22,126 nt of DNA from an uncultured Angelakisella sp. (GTDB lineage: Bacteria > Bacillota > Clostridia > Oscillospirales > Ruminococcaceae), in NCBI GenBank assembly GCA_910585535.1, contig CAJUFK010000047.1, positions 1 to 22,126 on the forward strand, in the 5' to 3' direction. Below, one piece after another: positions 1-7,195 of this stretch. A program made the translations under genes and the position numbers. The notes below the pieces were generated by a model, which saw only the letters and a list, made by a program, of their open reading frames with translations, was not told the origin of the DNA and made no database searches. Each line of letters opens with the position of its first letter. The first letter of the stretch is position 1.

Positions 1-464
1 TGGGAATTGACTATACCGTGGGGGATACCTGGATGTTTCTGCAATACTGCTACGGTTTTTTCCTGAACGATGACAGTCTCTTTTTCATTACGAATGATGG
101 AATTACGGAAGTGAGCAGGACGGTCCAGCGAACGCAAGTGCTGGACATCCCCACCAGGGGGAATATAGCGTTTGATGGGCGGACGATCTACTTCATCAAC
201 GAAAATTCTCTGCTGACAGCGTATGACACCAAGACCCACAAAGCAAGACCGTTTCGGAATGTTGTTGCTTACGATTTCTGCCTGACCGAGCAGGGGCTGT
301 ACTTTATCAACCGCATGGATTCTGACTGCGTTTATCTATGCGGCAAAGATGGCGCCCACAGTCTGAAGGTTTCAAATGACCCAGCCCTGTCTGTTGGTTA
401 TGACGGTGAGAAGGTTACCATGATTCTAAAATCGGATGGGAAGGAGGTGGTTTTTGAGCCGTGA
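1..464 (+). CDS. DUF5050-like beta-propeller repeat protein, 3' end only
   Basis: The reading frame is open from base 3, so the true start lies left of the window; the GTG at 18 is internal. The visible 150 or so residues contain repeated blocks of the kind 'YFINENSLLTAYD' and 'GLYFINRMDSDCVYLCG', roughly 35-40 residues apart. This is the pattern of DUF5050-type repeat proteins, which are predicted to form beta-propellers and are often extracellular or attached to membrane sensors. No enzymatic residues are visible. A strong AAGGAGGTGG ribosome binding site lies inside its last codons and serves the next small frame, which suggests translational coupling. Family assignment is from pattern only; the exact role is unknown. 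Confidence 0.55.
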   Translation, partial: GIDYTVGDTWMFLQYCYGFFLNDDSLFFITNDGITEVSRTVQRTQVLDIPTRGNIAFDGRTIYFINENSLLTAYDTKTHKARPFRNVVAYDFCLTEQGLYFINRMDSDCVYLCGKDGAHSLKVSNDPALSVGYDGEKVTMILKSDGKEVVFEP

Positions 465-611
465 CGGTACGGGAGCGCCAAGCATCCGTCAGAGCAAGGC
501 GAAAAAGCACAGCAGATGATGATCCCCTATGCTTTGCAGGGTGTGATCTTCCTTCTGATGGCTCTGATGATCGTCCTTATGGTATGCGGGGTGCTTTATA
601 TCGAGGAATGA
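454..611 (+). pseudogene. small membrane peptide, frameshifted
   Basis: A TTG at 454 sits 6 bases after GGAGG (443-447) and overlaps the end of the preceding gene. It starts a frame reading MSRDGTGAPSIRQSKAKK that stops at 517-519. That stop overlaps a second start, ATG ATG at 516, which opens a 31-residue frame containing a convincing membrane helix (ALQGVIFLLMALMIVLMVCG) and ending at 611. The two frames differ by -1, and the sequence G AAA AAG (501-507) lies in the correct phase for slippage between them. The simplest reading is one small single-pass protein broken by an indel; coupled re-initiation or programmed slippage are alternatives. No family recognised. The frame starting at GTG 461 gives a non-hydrophobic product and is less likely. 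Confidence 0.4.
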
Positions 612-642
612 CGATACGATTTCTATTTAGCGCTGTCATTCT

Positions 643-825
643 GATGATCCCGGCCAGTTTTCACAGGACACGTTAGACGCATTGGTGCAGTTGCTGAACT
701 GGCTCATAAAAACCTATGAGTTGGGCCGGGATGACATTCTCCGCCACTATAAGGCGGTAGTTCTGATACTTCTCCGCACAGCACCTCTCCTCAAATTATT
801 CCGGTCACTCCCGTTGCCAGATTAA
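643..825 (+). pseudogene. C-terminal relic of phage-type N-acetylmuramoyl-L-alanine amidase
   Basis: This frame has no start codon context and begins after stops in all nearby frames. It encodes DDPGQFSQDTLDALVQLLNW followed by a segment ending GRDDILRHY. The arrangement of acidic loop, helix with LNWL, then 'DILRHY' matches the region before the last zinc histidine in Amidase_2-type endolysins, where the family continues with a DVTGK.CP segment. Here that continuation is lost and replaced by unrelated sequence. Ten codons reading RYDFYLALSF in another frame just upstream (612-641) may be the preceding strand, which implies a frameshift near 641. It is probably a prophage fossil. The assignment rests on motif memory, not alignment. 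Confidence 0.45.
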
Positions 826-1138
826 CGGAAGTCCAAGCAGAAGATTTGCACTTCTGCTTGGAAACCGATTGGTAAATATTTGCGAGACCGAGACCATGCT
901 GACAGTGAAAGAGTTTGACGTCTTTGCTTTGCTTATCATGAATCCCCGCCGGGTGTTGACTTATGATATGATAATAGACCTTGTGTGGCACGAAAATCTT
1001 GACTACTACTCCCGCAGAGCAATCAACAATCATGTCAGCAGCCTCTTGCAAAAGTGGCTCTGCCAACGAACCTTTTTTCTGATTACAGCTGTTCTCCTGG
1101 TCTGTTTTCATGTTTATACTGTTGCACCTCACTTTTGA
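822..1138 (+). pseudogene. OmpR/PhoB-type response regulator DNA-binding domain, broken
   Basis: Three pieces in shifted frames together give a winged-helix Trans_reg_C domain. Bases 822-870 read LTEVQAEDLHFCLETDW. A frameshift near 870 leads into a frame containing LTVKEFDVFALLIMNP, then RVLTYDMIIDLVW and RRAINNHVSSLLQK (to about 1050). A further shift destroys the C-terminal hairpin, which normally reads like IKTVHGVGYKF. The order (strand, 'T.KEF.LL..L..NP', 'R..L...VW', 'R.V..H...LR.K') is characteristic of the family. The receiver domain is absent. With at least two frameshifts and no N-terminus this cannot be functional. The partner sensor kinase is not in the window. Confidence 0.7.
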
Positions 1139-1155
1139 AATTTATTTGGAAATGC

Positions 1156-1196
1156 AAAAAGCGCCGACATCCTGCTTTCGCAAAACATCGGCGCTT
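1156..1196 (-). terminator. hairpin with U-tract, minus strand
   Basis: Perfect 9-bp stem AAGCGCCGA (1159-1167) with TCGGCGCTT (1188-1196). The A-run at 1156-1160 becomes a T-run after the stem on the minus strand. It is oriented to stop transcripts coming from the tRNA-Arg side. Confidence 0.6.
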
Positions 1197-1248
1197 GGGG
1201 GGACTGGTTGTTCGTTTTTGGGATTGTGCCTTTTTTGAATCTGGAAAT

Positions 1249-1293
1249 AAAAAAGCCCAGCTACTTTTCCCGAAGGGGAAGAACGGCTGGGCT
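1249..1293 (-). terminator. second minus-strand terminator-like hairpin
   Basis: Stem AGCCCAGC (1254-1261) with GCTGGGCT (1286-1293); the loop contains a smaller CTTTTCCC/GGGGAAG pairing. On the minus strand the stem is followed by six T residues (complement of the A-run at 1249-1254), as in an intrinsic terminator. Confidence 0.6.
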
Positions 1294-1319
1294 ATTATAC
1301 TGCTTTTGTGGGCTTGGTC

Positions 1320-1396
1320 GGGCCTGTGCCCTTTTTATGGAAACTGGTCGGTTCAAAAAGGGCGCAGGCCCAAAACTGCCCCAAAGGGGGAGTTTT
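1320..1396. repeat. two adjacent inverted repeats in noncoding DNA
   Basis: A 17-bp inverted repeat (1320-1336 with 1355-1371) matches except at one position that would be a G-U pair in RNA. It is directly followed by an 11-bp inverted repeat (1372-1382 with 1386-1396, three-base loop, one mismatch). Neither has a clean U-tract, so terminator function is not obvious. No supported gene exists between 1139 and 1592; the short open frames there run through these repeats. Confidence 0.55.
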
Positions 1397-1539
1397 GCGG
1401 GGTTCAAATCCTGCCGGATTGCTGGAATGCCTGTTTGGCATCTGTCGTTTGACCGCTCAATTTTTACCCCCGAAAAGGTCCGAAAACACTTTGGATGCTT
1501 AAGACTCCAGGCAGTCACTGGGATTCTACACAAAGGTAA

Positions 1540-1589
1540 GGCCCCCTCGAAGGAGGGGGCCGGGTAGGGGTTGGCCGCGGGGCCTACCC
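1540..1589 (-). terminator. GC-rich hairpins just downstream of tRNA-Arg
   Basis: Two hairpins follow the 3' end of tRNA-Arg on the minus strand. GGGTAGG (1562-1568) pairs with CCTACCC (1583-1589). GGCCCCCTC (1540-1548) pairs with GAGGGGGCC (1553-1561) around a four-base loop. The tail after the second stem is T-poor, so they may be RNA processing or weak termination structures, with the stronger terminators further on. Confidence 0.4.
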
Positions 1590-1592
1590 CGC

Positions 1593-1669
1593 TGGTGCGC
1601 CCGACTGGATTCGAACCAGCGGCCTTCCGGGTCGGAGCCGAACGCTCTATCCAACTGAGCTACGGACGC
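1593..1669 (-). tRNA. tRNA-Arg(CCG)
   Basis: The minus strand folds as a complete cloverleaf: acceptor GCGTCCG/CGGGCGC, D-arm GCTC/GAGC, anticodon stem TTCGG/CCGGA around loop CTCCGAC (anticodon CCG, reading CGG arginine codons), five-base variable loop, T-arm GCTGG/CCAGT with loop TTCGAAT, discriminator A at 1596 and an encoded CCA at 1593-1595. It has its own promoter at 1716-1744. The 3' side faces decayed phage-like remnants, so this tRNA may have been an integration target in the past (inference). Confidence 0.95.
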
Positions 1670-1715
1670 ACATTGCGCTTGTTCCGAGAAAGAAACTTCC
1701 CGAAAGCGCTTTCCT

Positions 1716-1744
1716 ATTATAGCGTATTTTTCATCACTTTGCAA
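1716..1744 (-). promoter_or_regulatory. sigma-A promoter of tRNA-Arg
   Basis: The minus strand shows TTGCAA (1739-1744), a 17-base spacer and a perfect TATAAT (1716-1721), 46 bases upstream of the tRNA 5' end. A palindrome GAAAGCGCTTTC lies between the promoter and the tRNA. Confidence 0.8.
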
Positions 1745-1784
1745 GCTGTTTTTTTGGAAAATTTTTACCGGCCTGGTTTTTCGC

Positions 1785-2498
1785 TTATTCCACTCCGGCC
1801 AAGCGGCGGATTACCCGGCCGGCAATCATCAGTCCAGCTGCCGACGGAACAAAAGCCACGCTTCCGGGGACCGCCCGGCGGCCTTGGGGCGGCTCCTCCC
1901 CGGTGGCCCAAGGGCGGATGGGTTCCTCCCGGGAATAAAGGACCTCCAGGTGACAGATCCCGCGCTTGCGAAGTTCCCGGCGCATCACCCGGGCCAGAGG
2001 GCAAACCGAGGTCACGCTGATGTCCGCCAATTCCAGGCGGCAGGGGTCCAGCTTGTTTCCCGTCCCCATAGAGGCGATGAGGGGGATTCCCTGGTCCCGG
2101 CACCGCTCTGCCAGGGCAAGCTTGGCAGACACGGAATCGATGGCGTCGACTACATAGTCACAGCCCTCCAAAGGGATCGTTTCCAGGTTTTCCGGGGTGA
2201 CAAAAAGGGGAAAGACATCTACCCGGACCTCCGGGCAGATGTCCAGGATCCTTGCCCGGGCAGCTTCTACCTTTCGCTGGCCAATGGTGCTGTGCAGGGC
2301 GATAAGCTGACGGTTGAGGTTGCTCTCCGAAATCTGGTCACTGTCAATGAGAAGCAGCCTCCCCACTCCGCTCCGGGCCAAAGCCTCCACCACGTAGGAG
2401 CCCACCCCTCCAATGCCAAACACTGCCACCGAGGCCTGGGCCAGCCGCTTCATCCCCTCCGAGCCGAGAAGGATTTCCTGGCGGGAGAAGGGTCCCAT
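1785..2498 (-). CDS. tcdA: tRNA threonylcarbamoyladenosine dehydratase
   Basis: This 237-residue protein belongs to the ThiF/E1-like ATP-binding family, TcdA (CsdL/YrvM) branch. TcdA uses ATP to cyclise the t6A37 side chain of ANN-decoding tRNAs into ct6A. Visible features are the Rossmann glycine motif GIGGVG (28-33), the acidic end of strand 2 followed by ISESNLNRQ (about 56-64), VVDAID (116-121), and the SVTSVCPLAR segment (161-170) typical of TcdA. Length is normal. The ATG at 2498 is preceded by AAGGAGG with a 9-base gap; an open frame continues upstream to 3050, but that extension is arginine/proline-rich shadow over the divergent gene. The gene runs toward tRNA-Arg with no obvious terminator between them. 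Confidence 0.92.
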   Translation of the reverse strand: MGPFSRQEILLGSEGMKRLAQASVAVFGIGGVGSYVVEALARSGVGRLLLIDSDQISESNLNRQLIALHSTIGQRKVEAARARILDICPEVRVDVFPLFVTPENLETIPLEGCDYVVDAIDSVSAKLALAERCRDQGIPLIASMGTGNKLDPCRLELADISVTSVCPLARVMRRELRKRGICHLEVLYSREEPIRPWATGEEPPQGRRAVPGSVAFVPSAAGLMIAGRVIRRLAGVE

Positions 2499-2526
2499 AA
2501 GCTGTCGCCTCCTTTCTTGCGGTTTT

Positions 2527-2555
2527 ATCATAACACTATGGCAGAAAAAAGACAA
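2527..2555 (-). promoter_or_regulatory. promoter of tcdA
   Basis: On the minus strand TTGTCT (2550-2555), a 17-base spacer and TATGAT (2527-2532) lie 29 bases upstream of the tcdA ATG. It is back to back with the promoter of the divergent lipoprotein. Confidence 0.65.
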
Positions 2556-2563
2556 GAGACGGG

Positions 2564-2593
2564 TTGACAAAACCAACGAAATGTGGATAAAAT
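2564..2593 (+). promoter_or_regulatory. promoter of the serine-hydrolase lipoprotein gene
   Basis: Consensus TTGACA (2564-2569), an 18-base spacer and TAAAAT (2588-2593), about 40 bases before the TTG start at 2633. Confidence 0.75.
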
Positions 2594-2632
2594 ATGTTGT
2601 AACTTGTCGAATGGGGAAAGGGGCTGTGTAAA

Positions 2633-4063
2633 TTGAGAAAAAAGCTGCAGCGAATCGCGGCGATACTGGCGGCTTTTTTGCTGCTTTCCGCTTGCGGGAG
2701 CGGTACCGCTCCGGTTCCGGAGGCTCTGCCTCCGGAACCGCTTGATTCTGGCTTACCGGCAAAAGAGGCGGCGCCGGTTCCCCAGCCGGAGCCGGAGCCT
2801 GAACCGGAGCCTGAACCCGAACCGGACCGCCCCACCCAGGAAGAGCTGGACGCCATCGATAAGATACTGGTTCCAGTGGTGGAAGAGATCTGCCAGGAAT
2901 ACTACGTGTCCGGGATGAGCCTGGTGGTTTTTGACCAATGGGGCACCCTCTGGCAGCACAGCTGCGGATGGGCCTCCGCCGAAGAAAACCGCCCTGCCGA
3001 CGAGAACACCGCCTACCGAATTGCCTCCATCTCCAAGGCAGTGACGGCAATTTTGGCGGTGGATCTTGCGGGGCAGGGAAAGCTGGATTTAGACGGAGAC
3101 CTTTCCGAGATCATGGGGGTGACCATCCGGAATCCCTCCTGTCCGGAGGAGGTCATCACGCCCCGGCATCTTCTGACCCATACCTCCGGTTTGGTGGACA
3201 GCGGGGCCTACGGCTCCGGCATCAGCTCCAATCCTTTGTGGCCTTTGGGGCAGGTGGCCGCCCAAAGCTTTGCCCCCTATCCCCCCGGGACCTGCTACAT
3301 CTACAGCAATCTTGGCATGGGGATGATGTCCGGCGTGGTGGAGGCGGCCTCCGGGGAGCGGTTCCTTTCTTACACCGGGGAAAAAATCTTTGCCCCTATG
3401 GGGATTGATGCGGGGTACTCTTACGACAGCATCCAAGATAAGAGCCGGGTGGCCAACATCTACATGGGGACCGATCTATCGGTATATATGCCCAACTGGC
3501 TGAACATGAGCCGCAAGTACGAGAGCCTGCCGGTGGGACAGCTGTACGGTTTGGGCCATGGGGACCTGTTCATTTCCGCCCAGGATCTAAGCCGTTTTGC
3601 TCGTATTCTGGCGGGAGCCCCCCAGGAGGGAGAGCCGGTGCAGCTGGAGCCGGAGCTGCTCCGGCAGATGCAAACGGTACAGTACCAGGAGGGGGAAGGG
3701 GAGAGCATCATCCTCCGGGGGCTGGGGACGCAGATCACCGACTATCTCATTTTGGACCGCCGGATGGTGGGGCACCAGGGAAATGCTTACGGGTCGATTT
3801 GCGGAATGTTTGTGGACCCGGAGGAGCATACGGGTTTTGTGTTTCTCACCAGCGGGGCTTTTATGGGGAAGGACGAGGCAGGTATTTACTATGTCAACCG
3901 GGACATTGGCCGGGCGGTGTACGAGGCTTTCTTTGATGCGGGGATGATTGAGGTGGTGCCGGCGGATAATTCTGGGATGGAGTTAGTAGAACCGGCTGTT
4001 TCGGACCCGGGGATTCAGGCAGAAGCCGAAGCCAAGTACAACGATGCAAACGAACCGGCTTAG
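2633..4063 (+). CDS. lipoprotein serine hydrolase, beta-lactamase/class C PBP fold
   Basis: The 476-residue product starts at TTG 2633 after GAAAGGGG. It has a lipoprotein signal peptide with the lipobox LLSAC (modified Cys21), a Pro/Glu tether with a run of PE repeats (about 51-64), and a catalytic domain from about residue 75. The SxxK nucleophile motif is S132-I-S-K135, followed by the family segment HLLTHTSGL (179-187), and the second motif is Y224-S-N226. The usual third motif (KTG/HTG) appears as H381-Q-G, as in many beta-lactamase-related esterases and D-aminopeptidase-like proteins. It is expected on the outer face of the membrane. True beta-lactamase activity is not implied; an esterase or peptidase acting on cell-wall or D-amino-acid substrates is as likely. 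It has its own promoter and terminator. Confidence 0.85.
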   Translation: MRKKLQRIAAILAAFLLLSACGSGTAPVPEALPPEPLDSGLPAKEAAPVPQPEPEPEPEPEPEPDRPTQEELDAIDKILVPVVEEICQEYYVSGMSLVVFDQWGTLWQHSCGWASAEENRPADENTAYRIASISKAVTAILAVDLAGQGKLDLDGDLSEIMGVTIRNPSCPEEVITPRHLLTHTSGLVDSGAYGSGISSNPLWPLGQVAAQSFAPYPPGTCYIYSNLGMGMMSGVVEAASGERFLSYTGEKIFAPMGIDAGYSYDSIQDKSRVANIYMGTDLSVYMPNWLNMSRKYESLPVGQLYGLGHGDLFISAQDLSRFARILAGAPQEGEPVQLEPELLRQMQTVQYQEGEGESIILRGLGTQITDYLILDRRMVGHQGNAYGSICGMFVDPEEHTGFVFLTSGAFMGKDEAGIYYVNRDIGRAVYEAFFDAGMIEVVPADNSGMELVEPAVSDPGIQAEAEAKYNDANEPA

Positions 4064-4083
4064 AGCCGCAGTTTTCAAAACAA

Positions 4084-4116
4084 AAAGAGGAGGCCGGGTT
4101 GGATGGCCTCCTCTTT
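4084..4116. terminator. bidirectional terminator between convergent genes
   Basis: Perfect 12-bp stem AAAGAGGAGGCC (4084-4095) with GGCCTCCTCTTT (4105-4116) and a 9-base loop. T-runs on both strands allow it to serve the lipoprotein gene (+) and the cell-wall amidase (-), whose stop codon is at 4118-4120. Confidence 0.85.
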
Positions 4117-4117
4117 G

Positions 4118-6826
4118 TTATTCTACCATGGCCAGAATGGCGTCGCTGATTCCCCAGGCTGTTCGCAGGATGGTTCCAAGGTCGGCGCATTCTTCATACT
4201 CCAAGGGGTTTACCATAAAGCCTACCTCCAGCAGGACCGCCGGGTTGCCGGTCTGGCGGGTGACGTAGTACCGGGCCTGCTCCGGGTCGGTGACAGGGCG
4301 GGGCAGGACCTGGCCCAGGTGTTCCATCAGGGACTGGGCAAAGGGCAGGGAGGCGTCCTCGAAGTAGTAGCATTCCATCCGCCGGGCCCGGTTCATATTG
4401 CCGGTGAGGACCCCGCTGTTGTGGTGGATGGACAGGAAAATATCCGGCCTGACCGCTGTCGATGCGTCTACCCGCTCAAAAAGGGAAACCTGGCTGTCGT
4501 CCCCACGGCAAAGGCTCACCTTTGCCCCCAGCTGCTCCAGGCGGTACTTCACCGCCTGGGATACCGCCAGGTTCAGCTGGGCTTCGGCAGGGCCCAGGCT
4601 TCCGGCTGCTCCCAAGGCCCCTGGATCGCCGCCTCCATGGCCAGGGTCCAGCATCACCGTTACCCCGGAAAGGGGCTTGCCCAGGGTCTCACTCCTCTTG
4701 GGCGGGGGCTTGAGATAAAGGTAGGTTTTGCCGTCCTGGTAATAGAGATCATACCCCCACAGGGCGTTGGGCTCCAGGCGGAGGGTCAGCTGAACGCCGC
4801 TTTCTGATTCACTGACAGCAGCGGTGTGGATGAAGCTGCTGGTGAATTGGGCAGTGTCCCCGGTGACGGTGGTCCCCAGGCAGTCCAGGATCAAGGAATC
4901 CCCGGTCCGCTGGGTAAGGATGGCGGGGGTCCCCTCCCCCAGGGTGATGGTAAGGCTCCCGTCCTCCCCCAAAGTGGAGGCGATGGTCCCTACCTCCATC
5001 CCCACCGGCTGCTGGCCGGCGCCCTCCAGCACCGTCACCATGGGGCCCAAAGTGGGGGTCCCGGCCAGGATGTAGCCGCTTCCCTGCAGCTTGTAAGCCA
5101 GGGTCACCACGCCGCTGCGGCTGGTGCGAACCGTCTTTTCCACCACGGCCCGGGCCCCGGGCTTGAGGGTGGCAAAGATGCTTTCGTCGTCGTCAGGATC
5201 GGAGAGAACGGCGGAAAGCTGGGCGGTGTTTTCGATGGCAAGGGGAACATTCTGCCCGGCCACAAAGACCTCCCCCTGGGACTGGTAGGTGGTGTCCTTG
5301 CCGCCATAACGAAGGAGGTAGGTCACCGAACCGATGCTAGCAGTGGCGTTGGGATCAAAGTCCCCTGGGGACAAGGTCATCGTTCCCCGGAACGCCACCG
5401 GAACGCCGTTTTGCCCGTTTCCGCTTTGAGCCAGCTGGATGGTCCTGCCGTTTAGGGTGGCGGAGACCACCGCCCCCGCCGGACCCATACAGGAGAGGGT
5501 GATCTCCCCGTCGGAATCCACCCCGCAGCTGTACCGGGGGAAAAGGCTGCTTTCCTGTAGGCCCTCAATGGGGGAGGGGCCGCCGGGGGTGTACCGGGTA
5601 ACGGTGACCGCAGCAGTCTTCTCCCCCTGGCGGAGGGTGAAGGTGTTCTTTCCCTGCTCCAGCTTTTGGAGGGAACCCCAGGTTCCCCCGGAGGTAAAAC
5701 GTTCCACCTCCTCGCCGTCTATGGTAAGGGGCTGCTCCGGGTCGGAGGTACCCATAAGGAAGATGGCAGAGTCGGTCACCGAAATGTCCTCGGCGGGATA
5801 GGCGACGGTGAGGCGTTTGGGGATGGGAAAGAACAATTCCGGGGGAGCGCCCTTGGGGGTGGAAAGCAGGCTCACCAACTCCCCGGTCCGCTCCGGATCG
5901 GCTTTCAGACTGCCATAATGGGACAGGACCGTCCCGGAAACGGATTCCTCCATGGAGGCCAGGAGGAGGCGAAGGTCGCTGTCCGGAACGGCGGCTTCCC
6001 CGGGGAGAGCATCACTGACGTAGAGGAGCCGGGCCGGGGAGACTACAGCGCCGGTCCACCGGGCCAGGAGATCCCCCCAGTTCTCCTCTCCGGCAGGGGC
6101 GGAGATCGGGGCCTCCCCGCGGAGGGCGACAAGGCCCAAGGTTCCGTCCCTGGTGAGCGCTTCCACCTGCCCGGGGGAGAGGACAGGGACGTCATCCTCC
6201 ACCAAAAGGCCAAAAAGGACGCCGGGGCTTTTCTTGTTCAGGCGGGCCCGGGTATCCCGAAGGGCGGAGGCAAGGGTTTCCTCCTGGCCTTTCCCGCCGG
6301 TGAGAAGGATCCCTCCCAAGGGGTACTTTTCCCCCAGTTCGGCGGTGGAGGACGCCAGCTTTTCCCCAAAATCCGGATCGGAGGGGTCAGGAAATTCCGC
6401 CAGGGCACAGACCTGGATCCGTTTTTCCAGCCCCTGGGCGCAGAGGTAGTCCAGAGGGTCGAAGCGGCTCCCCGCCCCGGCGATGCTGGGGTGGAGGCCG
6501 TACTCCTTGCTTTTATAAAAGGCGGCGCCATCCGCCCGGACCTGGAAGAACAGGGTGGAGATCCGGGCCTCTTCCGCAAAGGAGAGGATGCTGTCCAGCT
6601 GGGTTTTCAGGGTTTCCTCATCGGCCTGGGAGCCGGCGGGGAAATCCCCGCCGGTCCCTGTGGTCACCACAAAGCCGGAGGTGTTCCCCAGGTAGCCCAT
6701 GGAGCTGAGCATCTCCCGCTGATGGTCCTGGCGGTCTCCAGCCAGCCAAAGGACCAATCCGCAGGCGGCTGCCGCCAGGATGAGAAGGGGAAGGAACAGG
6801 GCGAGAAATCGGCTTGTCTTTTTCAT
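4118..6826 (-). CDS. membrane-anchored cell-wall hydrolase: GHL10-like domain plus N-acetylmuramoyl-L-alanine amidase
   Basis: This 902-residue protein begins with a membrane anchor (about 8-30). An N-terminal region (about 50-330) resembles glycosyl-hydrolase-like GHL10/DUF187 proteins; the strand and loop TLFFQVRADGAAFYKS (91-106) with FDPLDYL afterwards is typical. The middle (about 335-715) is beta-rich, with Ig- and SH3-like character. The C-terminus (about 721-902) is an Amidase_3 domain: zinc ligands H730 in LDPGHGG, E748 in PAEAQLN, H801 in SIHHN, and the catalytic E867 in LLEVGF. Amidase_3 cleaves the bond between N-acetylmuramic acid and the stem peptide. Start ATG 6826 is preceded by GAGG at moderate distance. 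It may be a division or sporulation cell-wall enzyme; no specialised promoter was recognised in 6827-6970. Confidence 0.85.
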   Translation of the reverse strand: MKKTSRFLALFLPLLILAAAACGLVLWLAGDRQDHQREMLSSMGYLGNTSGFVVTTGTGGDFPAGSQADEETLKTQLDSILSFAEEARISTLFFQVRADGAAFYKSKEYGLHPSIAGAGSRFDPLDYLCAQGLEKRIQVCALAEFPDPSDPDFGEKLASSTAELGEKYPLGGILLTGGKGQEETLASALRDTRARLNKKSPGVLFGLLVEDDVPVLSPGQVEALTRDGTLGLVALRGEAPISAPAGEENWGDLLARWTGAVVSPARLLYVSDALPGEAAVPDSDLRLLLASMEESVSGTVLSHYGSLKADPERTGELVSLLSTPKGAPPELFFPIPKRLTVAYPAEDISVTDSAIFLMGTSDPEQPLTIDGEEVERFTSGGTWGSLQKLEQGKNTFTLRQGEKTAAVTVTRYTPGGPSPIEGLQESSLFPRYSCGVDSDGEITLSCMGPAGAVVSATLNGRTIQLAQSGNGQNGVPVAFRGTMTLSPGDFDPNATASIGSVTYLLRYGGKDTTYQSQGEVFVAGQNVPLAIENTAQLSAVLSDPDDDESIFATLKPGARAVVEKTVRTSRSGVVTLAYKLQGSGYILAGTPTLGPMVTVLEGAGQQPVGMEVGTIASTLGEDGSLTITLGEGTPAILTQRTGDSLILDCLGTTVTGDTAQFTSSFIHTAAVSESESGVQLTLRLEPNALWGYDLYYQDGKTYLYLKPPPKRSETLGKPLSGVTVMLDPGHGGGDPGALGAAGSLGPAEAQLNLAVSQAVKYRLEQLGAKVSLCRGDDSQVSLFERVDASTAVRPDIFLSIHHNSGVLTGNMNRARRMECYYFEDASLPFAQSLMEHLGQVLPRPVTDPEQARYYVTRQTGNPAVLLEVGFMVNPLEYEECADLGTILRTAWGISDAILAMVE

Positions 6827-6970
6827 GCTGTTAGGTTACCTCGAAATTGTGAAGTCAAAATAGGGAGTTATGGCCGGAGAAAATTTACAGAACCTATCTT
6901 CATAGCCGGGTGATACGGGCAGGGAAAAAACCTCGTCCATCCGGCATCCTTCGGTTATGAATACCGGTTC

Positions 6971-7192
6971 TTACAGTTCAAAATCCGACTTGTCATATTT
7001 GGGAAGAACCGCCTGGCGGGGGGGAACCCGAAGCAGGGGGTCGTAGTGGAAGCGGCGGCAGGAGTAATAGGGGGCCACCACCCCCTGATGCGGGCAGAGG
7101 ATCATCCGGCCGTCGGTATTCTCCCGGGCATGGGTGCAGTAGCGGCAGGCAGGCTCAATACGGCTGCCGAACAGGGGGCGCTTTCCGAACAT
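6971..7192 (-). CDS. four-cysteine mini-protein, conserved hypothetical
   Basis: A 73-residue basic protein with C16-R-Y-C19, C33 and C45, a spacing suited to one zinc site. The C-terminus ends in an acidic SDFEL tail. AGGAGG lies 9 bases before ATG 7192, and the start is 3 bases after the stop of the SUKH-like gene, so the two are almost certainly co-transcribed. I recall similar short proteins with an 'EPAC.YC.H' and 'DGRMILCP.KGVV.PYYSCR.F.YDPL' pattern in Oscillospiraceae, but know no function. A role as a small zinc-binding adaptor is a guess. Confidence 0.75.
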   Translation of the reverse strand: MFGKRPLFGSRIEPACRYCTHARENTDGRMILCPHQGVVAPYYSCRRFHYDPLLRVPPRQAVLPKYDKSDFEL

Positions 7193-7195
7193 CGA

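Noticed and set aside
2770..2830. Short tandem repeat of GAGCCG-like units
   Set aside because: It encodes the PE-rich tether of the lipoprotein, a common spacer; not a regulatory repeat.
2499..3050. Upstream extension of tcdA to 421 codons
   Set aside because: The extra residues are antisense to the lipoprotein gene and Arg/Pro-rich. A good ribosome site and the family's normal length support ATG 2498.
5666..6913. 415-codon plus-strand open frame antisense to the cell-wall hydrolase
   Set aside because: Glycine-rich composition with no domain, and the opposite strand carries clear amidase and GHL10 motifs.
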